Shown here: positions 1-8,826 of the stretch, piece after piece
Position numbering within the stretch: position 1 is the stretch's first letter
Layout of the letters: every line of letters starts with the position of its first letter
NCBI GenBank assembly: GCA_947502145.1
Contig: CANMYO010000005.1
Location: 62,001 to 126,000, forward strand
Source of the DNA: an uncultured Paracoccaceae bacterium
GTDB lineage: Bacteria; Pseudomonadota; Alphaproteobacteria; Rhodobacterales; Rhodobacteraceae
Reading direction: 5' to 3'
Length of the DNA: 64,000 nt
Program-made: the position numbers and the translations under genes
The notes under the pieces: model-generated
Database searches by the model: none
Told to the model about the DNA's origin: nothing
Seen by the model: the letters and a program-made list of their open reading frames with translations, nothing else

Positions 1-2
1 TT

Positions 3-431
3 ACCCTTTCAATAGCCAAGTCGGTTGGCGCTGATGTAGCCGTGAATATGCAAGATAAGCCGCACGGTTTGGATCAGTACTGCGCCAACAAAGGTACGTT
101 TGATCTGCTATATGAGTGTTCAGGCGCCGAACAGGCCCTGGCAGCCGGGGTTCACACCATGCGACCGGGCGGCACCATCATGCAGCTGGGACTTGGCGGG
201 GACATGACCCTGCCGATGATGACGATGACAAGCAAGGAATTGTCCCTGAAGGGATCGTTTAGATTTCACGAGGAGTTCGAGTCCGGTGTTAACCTGATGC
301 GCGAAGGGTTGATCGACGTCAAGCCACTCATCACCCAAGAGGTCAGTCTTGCCGAGGCGGTGCGCGGTTTTGACCTGGCGTCTGACCGAAGCCTGAGCAT
401 GAAAACCCAGATTAGTTTTGCCGAGGAATAG
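3..431 (+). CDS. L-idonate 5-dehydrogenase-like zinc alcohol dehydrogenase, C-terminal part (5'-truncated by window start)
   Basis: This is the last ~143 residues of a medium-chain (zinc-type) dehydrogenase. The reading frame is open from base 3 to the TAG at 429-431, so the start lies outside the window. The visible part is the second half of the Rossmann domain and the C-terminal catalytic segment: YECSGAEQAL is the usual end of the NAD-binding fold, RPGGTIMQLGLGG the following strand-turn, and KGSFRFHEEF matches L-idonate 5-dehydrogenases particularly well. Family members oxidise L-idonate to 5-ketogluconate. The neighbouring 6-phosphogluconate dehydrogenase and HpcH/HpaI aldolase fit a sugar-acid catabolic locus. 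Sorbitol or threonine dehydrogenase relatives cannot be excluded without the zinc-binding N-terminus. Confidence 0.8.
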   Translation, partial: TLSIAKSVGADVAVNMQDKPHGLDQYCANKGTFDLLYECSGAEQALAAGVHTMRPGGTIMQLGLGGDMTLPMMTMTSKELSLKGSFRFHEEFESGVNLMREGLIDVKPLITQEVSLAEAVRGFDLASDRSLSMKTQISFAEE

Positions 432-540
432 CACCGGCGAGGACGTGGCAGCCCTGCCAGACAGCAAGGCAACCCACCTGCTTTCGGTTTGACGCAGTAT
501 GATGTTATCGGTAACCATCGCCCGGTGGAGAGACGGAAGC

Positions 541-779
541 ACATGGCAGACTTTGACGGCTTTGAGCCCGCTTTTGACCGCCACGTTCCGGAATCCGCGC
601 CGGTCGATCAGATCGGGACAAACCTTGACTGGGTCATGGTGTCAGTTTGGATCAGTCGGGCTCAAATCCGGGCGACGCGTCGGTTGCAGAACCGCACCTA
701 CAGGTGTGACATGGCCAACGGGTCGGGCGGGAACCGAACGGTGCAACATCAACCGGCGTTTATCGCATCACCCTTGTGA
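541..779 (+). pseudogene. possible gluconolactonase (SMP-30 family) N-terminal remnant
   Basis: No intact gene occupies 432-799. One plus-strand frame (from the ATG at 543) reads FEPAFDRHVPESAPV, then DWVMVSVW and later YRCDMANGSGG. This resembles the start of SMP-30/gluconolactonase proteins, which typically have an FDxxVPxDAPxE opening, a W-x-EGPVW motif and a YRWD-x-(D/N)G strand. The conserved EGP of the metal-binding motif is gone (here MVSVW) and the frame stops after about 80 residues, far short of ~290. A gluconolactonase would fit beside an idonate dehydrogenase and 6-phosphogluconate dehydrogenase. The match is by eye and weak; it may be chance. Confidence 0.35.
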
Positions 780-799
780 CAAATGGAATAAGAAACCCC

Positions 800-2191
800 A
801 TGACAACAGCACAAATTGGCCTGATCGGTCTCGGAACGATGGGGGCTGCACTCGCGGCCAACATCGCGGATAACGGCTTTGATATTGCGGTCTGGAACAG
901 AACAACCTCTGTGACCAAGGAATTTGCCGCGAATGCCGGTGAGCTGGCCGGGAAGATCACGGCAACTGAAACCCTGGAAGACCTTGTTCAGGCCATCACC
1001 AAGCCCCGCGCCATAATCCTGATGGTCCCTGCGGGTCAAGCTGTGGATGACCAAATTGATGCGCTACGCCCGCTGTTGGAGGCGGATGACCTAATTATTG
1101 ACGCTGGCAATGCCTTGTTCCACGACACCAACCGCCGCGCGAAAGAGGCAACCGGCCCCTTCCTCGGGATTGGGGTATCGGGTGGTGAGGACGGTGCCCG
1201 GTTTGGACCGTCGATCATGGGGGGTGGCGACAAGGCGTATTGGGATCGGGTGTCGCATATCCTTGAGGCAATAAGCGCCAAGCATAAAGGTACGCCTTGC
1301 GCAACCTACATGGGACCCGCCGGCGCCGGTCACTTTGTCAAAGCCGTTCACAACGGCATCGAATACGCCGATATGCAGATGATTGCAGAGGTCTACGGGA
1401 TCATGCGTGATGGCCTTGGCATGGATGCCCCCGATATCGGCAAGGTGTTTGAAAACTGGAATGCTGGCCCGCTGCAATCCTACCTGATCGAGATTTCCGG
1501 CAAAGTTGCGAAAACCATCGACGACAAGACCGGCAAGCCACTGCTTGATATGATCGTCGATGCCGCGGGCCAAAAGGGAACGGGACGCTGGACCGCAATC
1601 GAGGCGCAACAGCTAGCTGCGCCCATCCCCGGGATCGAGGCCGCTGTGGTGGCGCGAAATTTGTCATCAAGGCGTGAAGAACGCGCCGCTGGCGAAGCCT
1701 TATTTGGGCCGGCACCTAGGAAGATATCCGATGAGGCGGTAACGCTTGATCAACTGGAGTCAGCCCTTATGGCGGGCAAGATCCTCAGCTATGCGCAAGG
1801 CTTCGCGATGATTGAAGCGGCGTCCGAGAGCTATGGTTGGGCTATGCCCCTGCCCGATATCGCGAGGGTTTGGCGCGCAGGCTGCATCATTCGCTCAGCC
1901 ATGCTTGACGACATGGCAACCGCGCTCACCGAACATCCGGATCGCAACCTGATGCGCGCGCCTGCCTTTGCCGACCTGCTTAAGTCTAATCACAATGCAC
2001 TGCGGGAAGTTGTTGCAATTGGAACATTGCATGGCACCGCGATGCCGGCACTGGCGTCGAGTGTTGCCTATTTTGATGCGATGCGGACTGCGCGTGGGAC
2101 TGCAAATATGATTCAGGGCCAGCGCGATTTCTTTGGGCGTCATAGCTTTGCGCGGCTGGATGGCGGCGACGGGTGGCACGGGCCCTGGTAG
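800..2191 (+). CDS. gnd: 6-phosphogluconate dehydrogenase, decarboxylating (NADP-dependent)
   Basis: Converts 6-phosphogluconate to ribulose 5-phosphate and CO2, making NADPH. The 463-residue protein has the N-terminal dinucleotide motif GLIGLGTMG, the substrate motif GVSGGEDGAR, the catalytic GAGHFVKAVHNGIEY segment containing the Lys and Asn of the active site, DAAGQKGTGRW, and a C-terminal RDFFGRHSF tail that contributes to the partner subunit's site. Length is normal for the long form of the enzyme. I prefer the ATG at 800 because the family starts just before the Rossmann strand and GGAATAAG lies upstream; an in-frame ATG at 776 would add eight residues. The usual GPSxMPGG reads GPSIMGGG here. 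It lies in a sugar-acid neighbourhood on the same strand. Confidence 0.93.
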   Translation: MTTAQIGLIGLGTMGAALAANIADNGFDIAVWNRTTSVTKEFAANAGELAGKITATETLEDLVQAITKPRAIILMVPAGQAVDDQIDALRPLLEADDLIIDAGNALFHDTNRRAKEATGPFLGIGVSGGEDGARFGPSIMGGGDKAYWDRVSHILEAISAKHKGTPCATYMGPAGAGHFVKAVHNGIEYADMQMIAEVYGIMRDGLGMDAPDIGKVFENWNAGPLQSYLIEISGKVAKTIDDKTGKPLLDMIVDAAGQKGTGRWTAIEAQQLAAPIPGIEAAVVARNLSSRREERAAGEALFGPAPRKISDEAVTLDQLESALMAGKILSYAQGFAMIEAASESYGWAMPLPDIARVWRAGCIIRSAMLDDMATALTEHPDRNLMRAPAFADLLKSNHNALREVVAIGTLHGTAMPALASSVAYFDAMRTARGTANMIQGQRDFFGRHSFARLDGGDGWHGPW

Positions 2192-2220
2192 CGATTGCCA
2201 AATGCATCGATGACAGCAAC

Positions 2221-2238
2221 AGCGCCACCACCGGCGCT
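2221..2238 (+). terminator. stem-loop 30 nt downstream of gnd
   Basis: Perfect 6-bp inverted repeat AGCGCC/GGCGCT with a six-base spacer just after the gnd stop codon. There is no T-run behind it, so it may be a weak or Rho-assisted end, or an mRNA-stabilising hairpin. Confidence 0.3.
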
Positions 2239-2528
2239 GCGCAACAATTCTGTGCGGGTTGCGGCATTCTTCTTTGCCGCAACGAAAACAGGTTCAATTA
2301 ACGAAATACAGGTCCAATTCAGGTTCCCTTTGGAATTGATATCACCGGGGACTGGGACGCTTACAACCTTGGTTGCGCGCGATGGCCGAGTTCAGCAAAT
2401 CCCCATCGTGATGGCCAAACGATCGCCCCCGGCCCCAGACTTTCTTTGCTGATCTTGTCGCTATTGCACAAATACTCGATTGTTTGCCCATGTTACCTAA
2501 ATTTATCAAACGCACCTGAGGGTCCACA
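2239..2528. other. non-coding gap between gnd and the aldolase gene
   Basis: No frame gives a recognisable protein. A 6-bp inverted repeat CAATTC/GAATTG lies around 2316-2338 and could be a regulator site for the aldolase gene that starts at 2529, but it is short enough to be chance. The aldolase start is preceded by a GAGGG ribosome site at 2518-2522. Confidence 0.4.
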
Positions 2529-3287
2529 ATGACGACATTCAAAGAACGTATGCTGTCTGGCGAAACGCTGGTTGGCACCTTCCTCAAGACACCGGCCCAC
2601 GAGTTGATCGAGGTCCTGGCGTTATCGAAGCTGGATTTCATTTGCCTCGATGCGGAACACGCCGCGTTTGATCGTGGTCGGATGGATCTGTGTTTGGCGA
2701 TGGCCAGGGCGTTGAAAGTGCCAGCCTTGGTGCGTGTGCCGGTAGGCGCGCCGGTCGAACTCCTCAAAGCGCTTGATAGCGGCGCGACTGGGGTTGTGGT
2801 CCCCCATGTTACGACTGTCGATAAGGCAAAGGAAATTGCCCGCGCTGGCCATTTCGGCCACGGTGGGCGGGGCTATGCTGGGTCCACTCGCTGGGCCGGT
2901 TTTGCCACGCGCGCGATGCCGGATGTCCTGCAACAAAGCATTGATGAAACGATTGTCATTGCCCAAATTGAAGAACCCGAAGGGGTCGCCGCCGCCAGCG
3001 AAATTGCAGCTGTGCCCGGCATAGACGGCCTGTTTGTCGGACCGGCCGATCTGGCGGTATGCTATGGCAAGACCGATCAGATGGACCCACAGGTCATCGA
3101 CGCAATGCGTGAAACGGGCAAGGCCGCGAGGGCACACGGCAAAGCCTTTATGACTTTTGCAGCCAGCGCCGAAGCTGGTCCTGCGCTCCGCGCGCTAGGG
3201 GTCACAATGTTCTTTGTCGCATCTGAACATGCCTTCATGCTGCGCGGGGCAAACACAGAGGCTGACGCATTACACAAGTTGGACTGA
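2529..3287 (+). CDS. HpcH/HpaI family aldolase (2-keto-3-deoxy sugar acid / 4-hydroxy-2-oxo acid aldolase)
   Basis: Class II, metal-dependent aldolase that cleaves 4-hydroxy-2-oxo acids to pyruvate (or a related keto acid) and an aldehyde. The 252-residue length is typical. Family motifs are present in order: FICLDAEHAAFDR near residue 40, the active-site Arg in ALVRVPVG near 65, a glycine-rich GYAGSTRW loop near 120, the metal-binding Glu in AQIEEPEGV near 145 and the metal-binding Asp in GLFVGPADLA near 173. Its place after idonate/gluconate-type genes suggests a 2-keto-3-deoxy sugar acid such as KDR or a hexonate-derived keto acid, but the substrate cannot be read from sequence. Confidence 0.88.
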   Translation: MTTFKERMLSGETLVGTFLKTPAHELIEVLALSKLDFICLDAEHAAFDRGRMDLCLAMARALKVPALVRVPVGAPVELLKALDSGATGVVVPHVTTVDKAKEIARAGHFGHGGRGYAGSTRWAGFATRAMPDVLQQSIDETIVIAQIEEPEGVAAASEIAAVPGIDGLFVGPADLAVCYGKTDQMDPQVIDAMRETGKAARAHGKAFMTFAASAEAGPALRALGVTMFFVASEHAFMLRGANTEADALHKLD

Positions 3288-3679
3288 CTGGCTGTGCACC
3301 TGCTGCTTGCGCGGAATCTCGGGTTCAAGTGTGTCGAACCGCTTTTTCCCAGAGGTTTCAGTCAGGCAAGCGCGTGTCGCTGTCTTCAGCCTAGCCCGAT
3401 CATTAGGTTCGGAGACAGGGAAATGCCAATGCATGATGCGGCGGTGCATCACGAACGGGCGTTCTTGGCATGAGTGTTAAAGCCCGACATCATCAATTCC
3501 AGCAGGATTGGACACGCGCATGCCCTGCGCGGGTTTCGTATTCTGAACGCCATTTCATTGTCCCGCGCAGAATTCGCGGCTCACGTTTCGCTTGCACGTT
3601 CCTCCTCGCGATAATCACTTTTCGGCGGGCGACGGGATGACCCCGGGCTATTAGATTTGCCATATAACGGAGAACGCCA
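3288..3679. other. non-coding gap before the AraC regulator
   Basis: 392 bases with no supported gene on either strand and no recognisable remnant. It must carry the promoter of the AraC-type gene at 3680, whose ATG follows an ACGGAGAA ribosome-binding stretch at 3666-3673. No clear operator or terminator was seen. Confidence 0.4.
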
Positions 3680-4561
3680 ATGCCGTTTGACGATCTACTT
3701 GCCGACGCAAAGGCATTTATTGCTGAGAACGCATTGGGGAACGGCATAGGGCTTTGTGAGGTTCCGCACCTGGCGATCACGCAATCGACGGCATCCAGAA
3801 CAAAGACCTGCTCTGTCGTTGATCCGATGATCGGCTTAGTTTTGCAGGGCGGGAAAGTCGTCAATTTCGGCTCACACCAGATCGCTTGTGCGGCTGGTGA
3901 TATTGTTGTTCTTGGCCAAGCTCTGCCTATGGTTTCAGGCACCATAAACCCAACCAAGGACCAGCCCTACGTTGCTATATACCTCGGTCTGGAAATGCCC
4001 ATTCTTCGCAATTTTTACAGTGAGCTGGCCGACCAAGTTAACGTTGCACCTGCCTCAGCGCTTGACGCAGGCGCTGCGGACGCGGAGTTCATTGACGCTT
4101 TCGCCCGTCTGTTCCGGCTCAGACGTGATTCCGTGGCACTGAAAGCACTAGGCAACGCAACCTTGCAAGAGGTCTACTTCTGGGCGCTGCGCAGTCAGTT
4201 CAGCCAACCGCTGCACCAGATCATCCATGCTGACAGCAAGGCCAACCAGATTGCCAGGGCCATCTCTTACATCCGCAAAAAGTATCGCGAACCGATCAAG
4301 GCAGATGATCTTGCTTCCATCGCGGGAATGAGTGCCTCGGTCTTTTACGAAAGCTTCAAGAAAATCACATCCAACAGTCCACTTCAGTACCAAAAGGATC
4401 TGCGTCTGCTCGAAGCACACAGGATGCTACAATTGTCTGATTCTCCAGTCTCAAGGGTGGCGCACAGTGTTGGATATGAAAGCGCCGCGCAATTCAGCCG
4501 CGAATTTTCGCGCAAATTCGGCGCTCCGCCAACCCGATTTTTTGACGCATTGACCACGTAA
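3680..4561 (+). CDS. AraC family transcriptional regulator with AraC_N-type sensor domain
   Basis: 293-residue regulator. Residues ~20-170 match the AraC_N type sensor domain, with a GLVLQGGKVVNFG strand and AAGDIVVLGQ turn. Residues ~195-290 hold the double helix-turn-helix: AISYIRKKYREPIKADDL leads into the first motif, and VSRVAHSVGYESAAQFSREF is the well-conserved second recognition region. Regulators of this subgroup often sit beside short-chain dehydrogenases or aldo-keto reductases and respond to small, often aldehyde or alcohol, molecules. That matches the SDR gene 143 bases downstream on the same strand, which I infer to be its target. The ligand is unknown. Confidence 0.88.
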   Translation: MPFDDLLADAKAFIAENALGNGIGLCEVPHLAITQSTASRTKTCSVVDPMIGLVLQGGKVVNFGSHQIACAAGDIVVLGQALPMVSGTINPTKDQPYVAIYLGLEMPILRNFYSELADQVNVAPASALDAGAADAEFIDAFARLFRLRRDSVALKALGNATLQEVYFWALRSQFSQPLHQIIHADSKANQIARAISYIRKKYREPIKADDLASIAGMSASVFYESFKKITSNSPLQYQKDLRLLEAHRMLQLSDSPVSRVAHSVGYESAAQFSREFSRKFGAPPTRFFDALTT

Positions 4562-4663
4562 CGCGCGCGCAGACATCGAATTTCCGGAGAAACGCGCAAA
4601 CCTCGCGGAGGATCGATTGTTACGTTGTCCGCACGCAATTCATAGGTAAGTGCCAGAACAAGC

Positions 4664-4688
4664 GCCCGTCCGGATCGGCTGGACGGGC
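4664..4688 (+). repeat. 8-bp inverted repeat between the AraC gene and the SDR gene
   Basis: GCCCGTCC at 4664-4671 and GGACGGGC at 4681-4688 form a perfect 8-bp stem with a 9-base spacer, ending 16 bases before the SDR start codon. It may be an mRNA hairpin, a terminator without a U-tract for the regulator gene, or an operator. Confidence 0.35.
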
Positions 4689-4704
4689 CATCGAAAGGGA
4701 AAGC

Positions 4705-5682
4705 ATGGCACTCTCAGATCAAACCCCACTGCAGTCTGGTTTTCACGCAAAAAGTTCAGCCGCAGAAGTTCTCGCGAATATTGACCTGACAGGTAAGACA
4801 GCGATCGTAACCGGTGGGTACAGTGGCATCGGACTTGAAACGGTTCGTGCCCTCGCTGCAAAGGGTGCAAAGGTTTTTGTCCCGGTCCGTTCAGAGGTGA
4901 AAGCCAAAGAGAACCTGAAAGACCTATCCGGTGACATCCACACGGCACCAGTGGACCTTGCCGACCTGGGGTCCATTCGTTCGTTTGCAGAATCCATGAA
5001 GGGCGAGCTGACGCATCTGGACCTGCTCATCAATAATGCGGGTGTGATGGCCAGCCCGGAATCGCGCGTTGGACCCGGTTGGGAGTCGCAATTCGGTATT
5101 TGTCACATGGGGCATTTTGCGTTGACGCATGGCCTTTGGTCACTGCTTGAAAACGCATCCAGACCGCGCGTTGTTGCCCTGTCGTCGACGGCTCACAAAC
5201 TAACAGACATCAATTGGGATGATATCAACTACACCAAGACACCTTACGACAAATGGAACGCCTACGGGCAGGCAAAGACCGCAAATGCGCTGTTCGCGAA
5301 CGCGCTGTCCCGACGTCTGCAACCTGCGGATGGTTTGGCATTCTCAGTGCATCCTGGGGGCATTTTCACGCCCTTACAGCGCCACCTCCCGCAGGAAGAG
5401 ATGGTCGCCCTGGGTTTCTTGGATGAAAGTGGTGAACCGTCTGAACTTGCAAAAGCCGGCTTCAAAAGCCCTGAGCAAGGTGCGTCAACAACCGTTTGGG
5501 CCGCGATATCGCCACAACTTGACGGGTGTCCGGGCGTCTATTGTGAAGACGCTGACATCGCTGCCGTAACAGACCCCGATGGCCCGATGGCGCGTTTCAT
5601 GGGTGTTGATCCCCACGCCTGCAATGACGAGTCTGCAGAGCGTCTATGGACGTTGAGCGACAGTTTGCTGGCAAACGCCTAA
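4705..5682 (+). CDS. short-chain dehydrogenase/reductase (SDR)
   Basis: NAD(P)-dependent oxidoreductase of 325 residues, at the long end for classical SDRs and close to the retinol-dehydrogenase/WW-oxidoreductase-like group. Visible motifs: cofactor loop TGGYSGIG at residues 36-43, LLINNAG near 107-113, a catalytic Ser in ALSST (160-161) and the YGQAK catalytic Tyr187/Lys191 pair. The start codon follows a GAAAGGGAAAG ribosome site. The AraC_N-type regulator upstream is probably its controller. Substrate is not predictable; the pairing suggests a small carbonyl or alcohol compound. Confidence 0.88.
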   Translation: MALSDQTPLQSGFHAKSSAAEVLANIDLTGKTAIVTGGYSGIGLETVRALAAKGAKVFVPVRSEVKAKENLKDLSGDIHTAPVDLADLGSIRSFAESMKGELTHLDLLINNAGVMASPESRVGPGWESQFGICHMGHFALTHGLWSLLENASRPRVVALSSTAHKLTDINWDDINYTKTPYDKWNAYGQAKTANALFANALSRRLQPADGLAFSVHPGGIFTPLQRHLPQEEMVALGFLDESGEPSELAKAGFKSPEQGASTTVWAAISPQLDGCPGVYCEDADIAAVTDPDGPMARFMGVDPHACNDESAERLWTLSDSLLANA

Positions 5683-5866
5683 GGTGCATTTTTCAGAATG
5701 TTGCCTCACCCAATCTTGGGTTTTGGGGAATGGCGGCGGTTGCGGGTTACGCTTTTGGGCGCGTCGCTGGGCTGATGCCGCGATTAAGCTTTGCACCGCC
5801 AGTGTTGAACATAAGAACGGTGGTCCGGTAAATTGGCGGGCCGCCGTCGAAACTCTGAACGGGACG

Positions 5867-6598
5867 CTAGCCTTGCGATTTCTGAAGCCAGTTCTGCAAC
5901 AGCGACTCTTCCTTCCTGAGCGCATCTGCATTCAGAATACCCCGCGCCAAAGCTGTTGAAATTACCCGCGTGCGTGAATTGAAGGTTGGGCCCCACTCTC
6001 CTGTGTGGCCATCTGACTTATCAAGGCCCAGTTTCTGATAAAGGTGTTGTAACCGGCTTTGCGCCCCGCGCAGAGAGACGTGTCGACGCGCGGCGATGGC
6101 CTTGTCAGTCAATCCAAGGCACACATCCACCAGTGCCTCGAATTCTGCGTCGGTCAGACCTGCCATGCGGTCCGATGACCGTTGCTGAACCCCACGCACT
6201 TCGCGGTCAATAACACATTGTTCGGCAACAAAAACACCCTGAATGGCCAGCTTGAGCCGGTCCTCGGGCGCCGACTTCAAAACGTATCCATAAACGGCCT
6301 CGTTGGGAACGATCCGCGTGATGCCGCGGATGTATGCTTCGTCCGAATAATTCGACCAGAACAGAATGCGCGTTTGCGGATGGCGGGTCCAAATGGTTTT
6401 GGCGACGTCCACCCCGGTGACCAGGGCCATTTGCAGGTCCAGAATGACCCAGTCAAATGCCGTTTCTGAAAACGCCTCCAGTGCCGCAGCCCCATTGTCT
6501 GTTTCCACGACCTCCGACACGGACGGAAGGACGGATCGGGCCGCGCCGGCTATGAATGCACGATGCAATTGGTCATCTTCTGAAATCAACAGCCGCAC
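5867..6598 (-). CDS. NarL/LuxR-type response regulator
   Basis: 243-residue DNA-binding response regulator. The receiver domain (1-120) has the acidic pair E7/D8-D9, phospho-acceptor D54 in VILDLQMA, S82 and the conserved K108 in YVLKSA. A LuxR-type helix-turn-helix follows (~145-195: LTDAEFEALV, then GLTDKAIAARRHVS and the LQHLYQKLGL recognition end). About 45 extra residues follow the HTH. It starts 26 bases after the histidine kinase gene, so they form one two-component system. Both lie downstream of urtE on the same strand, so a link to urea or nitrogen uptake is possible but not shown. Confidence 0.9.
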   Translation of the reverse strand: MRLLISEDDQLHRAFIAGAARSVLPSVSEVVETDNGAAALEAFSETAFDWVILDLQMALVTGVDVAKTIWTRHPQTRILFWSNYSDEAYIRGITRIVPNEAVYGYVLKSAPEDRLKLAIQGVFVAEQCVIDREVRGVQQRSSDRMAGLTDAEFEALVDVCLGLTDKAIAARRHVSLRGAQSRLQHLYQKLGLDKSDGHTGEWGPTFNSRTRVISTALARGILNADALRKEESLLQNWLQKSQG

Positions 6599-6624
6599 GT
6601 TTTGGTCCTTTCAAGATACCTTCG

Positions 6625-7833
6625 TCAGCAAGGAAGCGTAATCTCCACTCTTGCACCACCAAGGTGACGGGAGTCCGTGATTTTAACTGTCGCCGAGATC
6701 AACTCGGCGCGGGTCCGGATATTGTCGAGCCCGCTCACCGGTTCATCATCCTGCAGATTTATTCCCGGACCATCGTCGTTAACACCGATAATCAACGCGC
6801 CCGTTTCATTGACAATGTCGATTGAAATGTGTGTCGCGTCACCATGGTTCAAGGCATTGTTAATGGCCTCCTGGACGATGCGATATAGTGCCGTCCGAAT
6901 TGTTTCAGACACCATGTCTACCGCACCATTCGATTTGTCGATGATCTCGGTTTCGATCTGGCGGCGGTAGTGGACCAGACATCTTTGCAAATGCGCTTCG
7001 ATAGCCTCGGCAAAGCCGAATAGCTGAAGAATGCCCGGCTTCATGTCCTCAACAATCCCCCGCACGTCGCCGAGGCAGTTTTCCAATGCCTGATCCAGAT
7101 CATCAATCTCTTTGGCTGAAACCACCCCACCTTCAAGTAGACGCGAAACCCGCCGCTTGATCCGTGATAGGTCCGCAAGGGTCTGGTCGTGAAGATCCAT
7201 GCCCAACCTTTGGCGCTCTCGCTCCATGCCTTCAGTCAGTCGCAATGCGCCCACACGCAAAGCGTTTTCCCTGCCTCGCGCTTCACTTTCTGCTACGGCG
7301 GCATCTCGCGCCTCTTTGCCGCGCTGCAAGGCAAAGAAGTAGGCAGAAACAAGATCAGCAGCCCCCTGCGCGATGATGACCATTCCCGCGTCATATTGCC
7401 CAATACGGTGCGATGAGATAGCCAGTGAGCCAATATTCTCCCCCTGCACACGTAGCGGAACGATGATCCTGCTGCGCAGATTTGCGTCAAAGATCGGCTG
7501 GCTATCGGCTCCCTCAAAATGGAACCGCGGATCGCTCCAGGCATCATCCGACAGAATGTTATCAATTTCGCCGCGCAATACCGCCCTGATCGGGCTGGTA
7601 TCCGTCGGCATATGGGGTTCTTCTGATTGGCTCCATGCTGTTCTAAGACCGGCCTCATAGCAAATCTGAATGCCGGATGGATGCAACAGAACGATATCAA
7701 GGTGGTCGTGGGGAATAAGCGTGCGCAACTCCTCGGCAAAATTCGCCAAGACCTGTTCGTACTCTGTCGGTCCGGCAATTGATCTTGCTATCGACAGGTA
7801 ACATTCCAAGGCTTTGCCCGGGTTCGGCATCAA
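6625..7833 (-). CDS. GAF-domain sensor histidine kinase (NarX/DegS-like, HisKA_3)
   Basis: 402-residue cytosolic kinase with no membrane segment. Residues ~10-165 form a GAF sensor domain. A dimerisation helix carries the phospho-acceptor H215 in GMDLHDQTL. The HATPase_c domain has an N-box (VQEAINNALNHG) near 315 and glycine-rich VNDDGPGI and SGLDNIRTRAEL boxes up to the C-terminus. This is the architecture of NarL-partner kinases of the HisKA_3 type. The cognate regulator is the next gene. The signal is unknown; the position after the urea transporter genes makes a nitrogen or urea signal a reasonable guess only. Confidence 0.9.
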   Translation of the reverse strand: MMPNPGKALECYLSIARSIAGPTEYEQVLANFAEELRTLIPHDHLDIVLLHPSGIQICYEAGLRTAWSQSEEPHMPTDTSPIRAVLRGEIDNILSDDAWSDPRFHFEGADSQPIFDANLRSRIIVPLRVQGENIGSLAISSHRIGQYDAGMVIIAQGAADLVSAYFFALQRGKEARDAAVAESEARGRENALRVGALRLTEGMERERQRLGMDLHDQTLADLSRIKRRVSRLLEGGVVSAKEIDDLDQALENCLGDVRGIVEDMKPGILQLFGFAEAIEAHLQRCLVHYRRQIETEIIDKSNGAVDMVSETIRTALYRIVQEAINNALNHGDATHISIDIVNETGALIIGVNDDGPGINLQDDEPVSGLDNIRTRAELISATVKITDSRHLGGARVEITLPC

Positions 7834-8128
7834 TCATTCCACCTTTCCAGTGGTCCGCGCCATGTCACCATATCGCAGCGATACCTTCAACGTCATGGTG
7901 ATGCACACAGCGGCACATAGGTAGATCAGAGGTAGACCAGTTCTTCAACCCGACAGGGGTAAGCCGCCCCGCACCTCGCCAAACTGATATGACAGACCAG
8001 TGATCAGTTTGGCAGACTTCTTCTGCGCGGTGCGTTGCGATGCGACACGACCCGCCATTGGCAGGAAACCCAAATAGGGCCGAAACCGCTGTCATCCGGT
8101 TCCAGCCCTCACTCCCCAATGTGATTAT
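7834..8128. other. gap between urtE and the histidine kinase gene
   Basis: 295 bases with no convincing gene. A minus-strand frame of 84 codons exists (7865-8119) but has no recognisable motif. No strong terminator was seen after urtE, so read-through from urt into the kinase/regulator pair is possible. Confidence 0.4.
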
Positions 8129-8824
8129 CTAGACAGAGACCAGCGACAGGATTTCGTCGCGCGAAGTCCCTTTCTTGGCAGCGTTCTTGGTCACTTCGCC
8201 TCGCCGCAGCGCGACAAACTGGTCCGCCAGATCAAAGGCAAAATCGAAGTATTGTTCAACCAGAACAATGGCCATCTTGCCCTCATCGCGGAGCAAACGA
8301 ATGACATCGCCGATATGTTGGATAATATTGGGCTGAATGCCTTCGGTTGGCTCATCCAGCAGCAGAAGTTTTGGGCGTGTGATTAGGGCCCTTGCGATTG
8401 CCAATTGCTGTTGCTGCCCGCCCGACAGATCCCCGCCGCGACGGTTCTGCATTTCGCGCAAGACCGGGAACAGTTCGAAAATATGGTCTGGGATTTGATG
8501 TTCTGATTTTGGCAGGCAGGCCATGCCGGTCTGCAGATTCTCACGCACCGTCATAAGAGGAAAGATGTCGCGCCCTTGCGGTACGTAGCCCACACCAAGT
8601 TTCGCCAACTGATGCGCGGGCAATTTCGAAATCGATTGTCCATCCAACCGCACATCCCCACCTGACCGCGGATGGGTCCCGGAAATGGCCTTCAGAAGGC
8701 TTGTCTTGCCAACACCGTTGGTCCCCATGACGCAGGTCACAGCACCCACATCTGCCCGCATTGATATGTCAAATAGGATTTGGGATTTCCCGTAATGAAG
8801 GGTCAGATTTTTGATTTCCAGCAT
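8129..8824 (-). CDS. urtE: urea ABC transporter, ATP-binding subunit UrtE
   Basis: 231-residue LivF-type ATPase, one of the two nucleotide-binding subunits of the high-affinity urea importer. Walker A GTNGVGKTS lies near residues 34-42, the Q-loop in GYVPQGRDIFP, the signature LSGGQQQQLAIARAL near 135 and Walker B KLLLLDEPTEGIQP. The GIQPNIIQ stretch after Walker B is characteristic of UrtE. It is the last gene of urtABCDE and starts 2 bases after the urtD stop. UrtD and UrtE form the ATPase dimer that drives the UrtB/UrtC channel. Confidence 0.95.
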   Translation of the reverse strand: MLEIKNLTLHYGKSQILFDISMRADVGAVTCVMGTNGVGKTSLLKAISGTHPRSGGDVRLDGQSISKLPAHQLAKLGVGYVPQGRDIFPLMTVRENLQTGMACLPKSEHQIPDHIFELFPVLREMQNRRGGDLSGGQQQQLAIARALITRPKLLLLDEPTEGIQPNIIQHIGDVIRLLRDEGKMAIVLVEQYFDFAFDLADQFVALRRGEVTKNAAKKGTSRDEILSLVSV

Positions 8825-8826
8825 GA

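Noticed and set aside
1091-1609. Long antisense frames opposite gnd and many other genes
   Set aside because: They are shadows caused by GC-rich codon structure; the opposite-strand genes have clear family motifs and these do not.
7865-8119. 84-codon minus-strand frame between urtE and the histidine kinase gene
   Set aside because: No recognisable motif, no convincing ribosome site, and its composition looks like non-coding sequence.
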